Part shown: piece by piece, positions 63,940 through 64,000 of the stretch
How positions within the stretch are numbered: the stretch's first letter is position 1
Layout of the letters: each line of letters begins with the position of its first letter
Origin: Methanoculleus sediminis
GTDB taxonomy: Archaea > Halobacteriota > Methanomicrobia > Methanomicrobiales > Methanoculleaceae
Length of the DNA stretch: 64,000 nt
Assembly (NCBI RefSeq): GCF_001017125.1
Contig: NZ_JXOJ01000002.1
Span: 370,912-434,911 of the forward strand
Reading direction: 5' to 3'
Translations under genes and position numbers: made by a program
The notes under the pieces: model-generated
Told to the model about the DNA's origin: nothing
The model's database searches: none
What the model saw: only the letters and a program-made list of their open reading frames with translations

Positions 63940-64000
63940 TGAGCACCGTCAGGTGAGAAGTGCGATGTTCCGTCAGGAACAGAGCTCGAGCACCGTCAGG
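63940..64000. repeat. Micro-hairpin repeat, truncated by the window end
   Basis: It contains GAGCACCGTCAGGTGAG and the unit GCGATGTTCCGTCAGGAACA followed by GAGCTCGAGCACCGTCAGG. It matches the units near 5858 and 6016, except that the hairpin loop is GTCA instead of GATA. It continues past the window. Confidence 0.7.

Overview
The window reads as a chromosome segment of a GC-rich, mesophilic methanogenic archaeon, most likely of the Methanomicrobiales (Methanoculleus-like; the genus is inference). The strongest evidence is a seven-gene methyl-coenzyme M reductase (MCR) activation cluster, atwA-mmp3-mmp6-mmp5-mmp15-mmp17-mmp7, at 8.6-15.4 kb on the minus strand. Archaeal TATA boxes, a ribose-1,5-bisphosphate isomerase, an archaeal-type methionine aminopeptidase and many small winged-helix regulators agree with this. 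Bacterial-type genes are also present: groESL, a PBP4-like carboxypeptidase, an M13 peptidase and a restriction-modification pair. They point to repeated gene acquisition.

Layout. 0-6.3 kb: end of a PAC2-type gene, an RDD membrane protein, a wHTH regulator divergent from groES-groEL across a perfect 9-bp-arm operator, a rhodanese lipoprotein, a degenerate ABC ATPase, a DUF1614 membrane protein, and an intergenic array of micro-hairpins. 6.3-16.3 kb: asnB, an AhpD-like protein, the MCR activation cluster and a HAD protein. 16.4-24.6 kb: R15P isomerase, a membrane-anchored regulator, secreted proteins and three paralogous ABC-2 permeases without an ATPase. The permease module is flanked by direct repeats carrying an 18-bp palindrome. 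A truncated, inverted copy of the R15P isomerase 3' end lies on the far side. 24.6-29.4 kb: MBL hydrolase, AAA ATPase, two M24 peptidases, small regulators and tRNA-Asn.

29.5-39.6 kb: a PBP4-like lipoprotein, then the most interesting block. It is a Kai-type signalling locus: kaiC, kaiB, kaiB and a PAS histidine kinase in one operon, with a much larger paralogous PAS/GAF histidine kinase transcribed divergently. 39.6-50.3 kb: tandem epoxide hydrolase-like proteins, a voltage-sensor/CorA fusion, a FecBCD/BtuFCD-type uptake operon, a ClC channel and a PRC-barrel protein. 50.4-60.3 kb: M13 peptidase, membrane metalloprotease-like proteins and an unusual three-gene envelope cluster (membrane protein, 1062-aa secreted protein, FecR-like protein). 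60.6-63.7 kb: an AT-rich island with a PD-(D/E)XK nuclease-like gene and a convergent type II R-M pair next to tRNA-Leu. The window ends in repeats of the same kind as those at 5.7-6.1 kb.

How the genes work together: the mmp/atwA cluster should encode the ATP-dependent machinery that reductively activates the Ni-F430 enzyme MCR. The Kai locus probably forms a KaiC/KaiB oscillator or timer with histidine-kinase output. The groESL regulator pair probably forms a local stress-response circuit. All function calls come from reading translated sequence; no database search was run.
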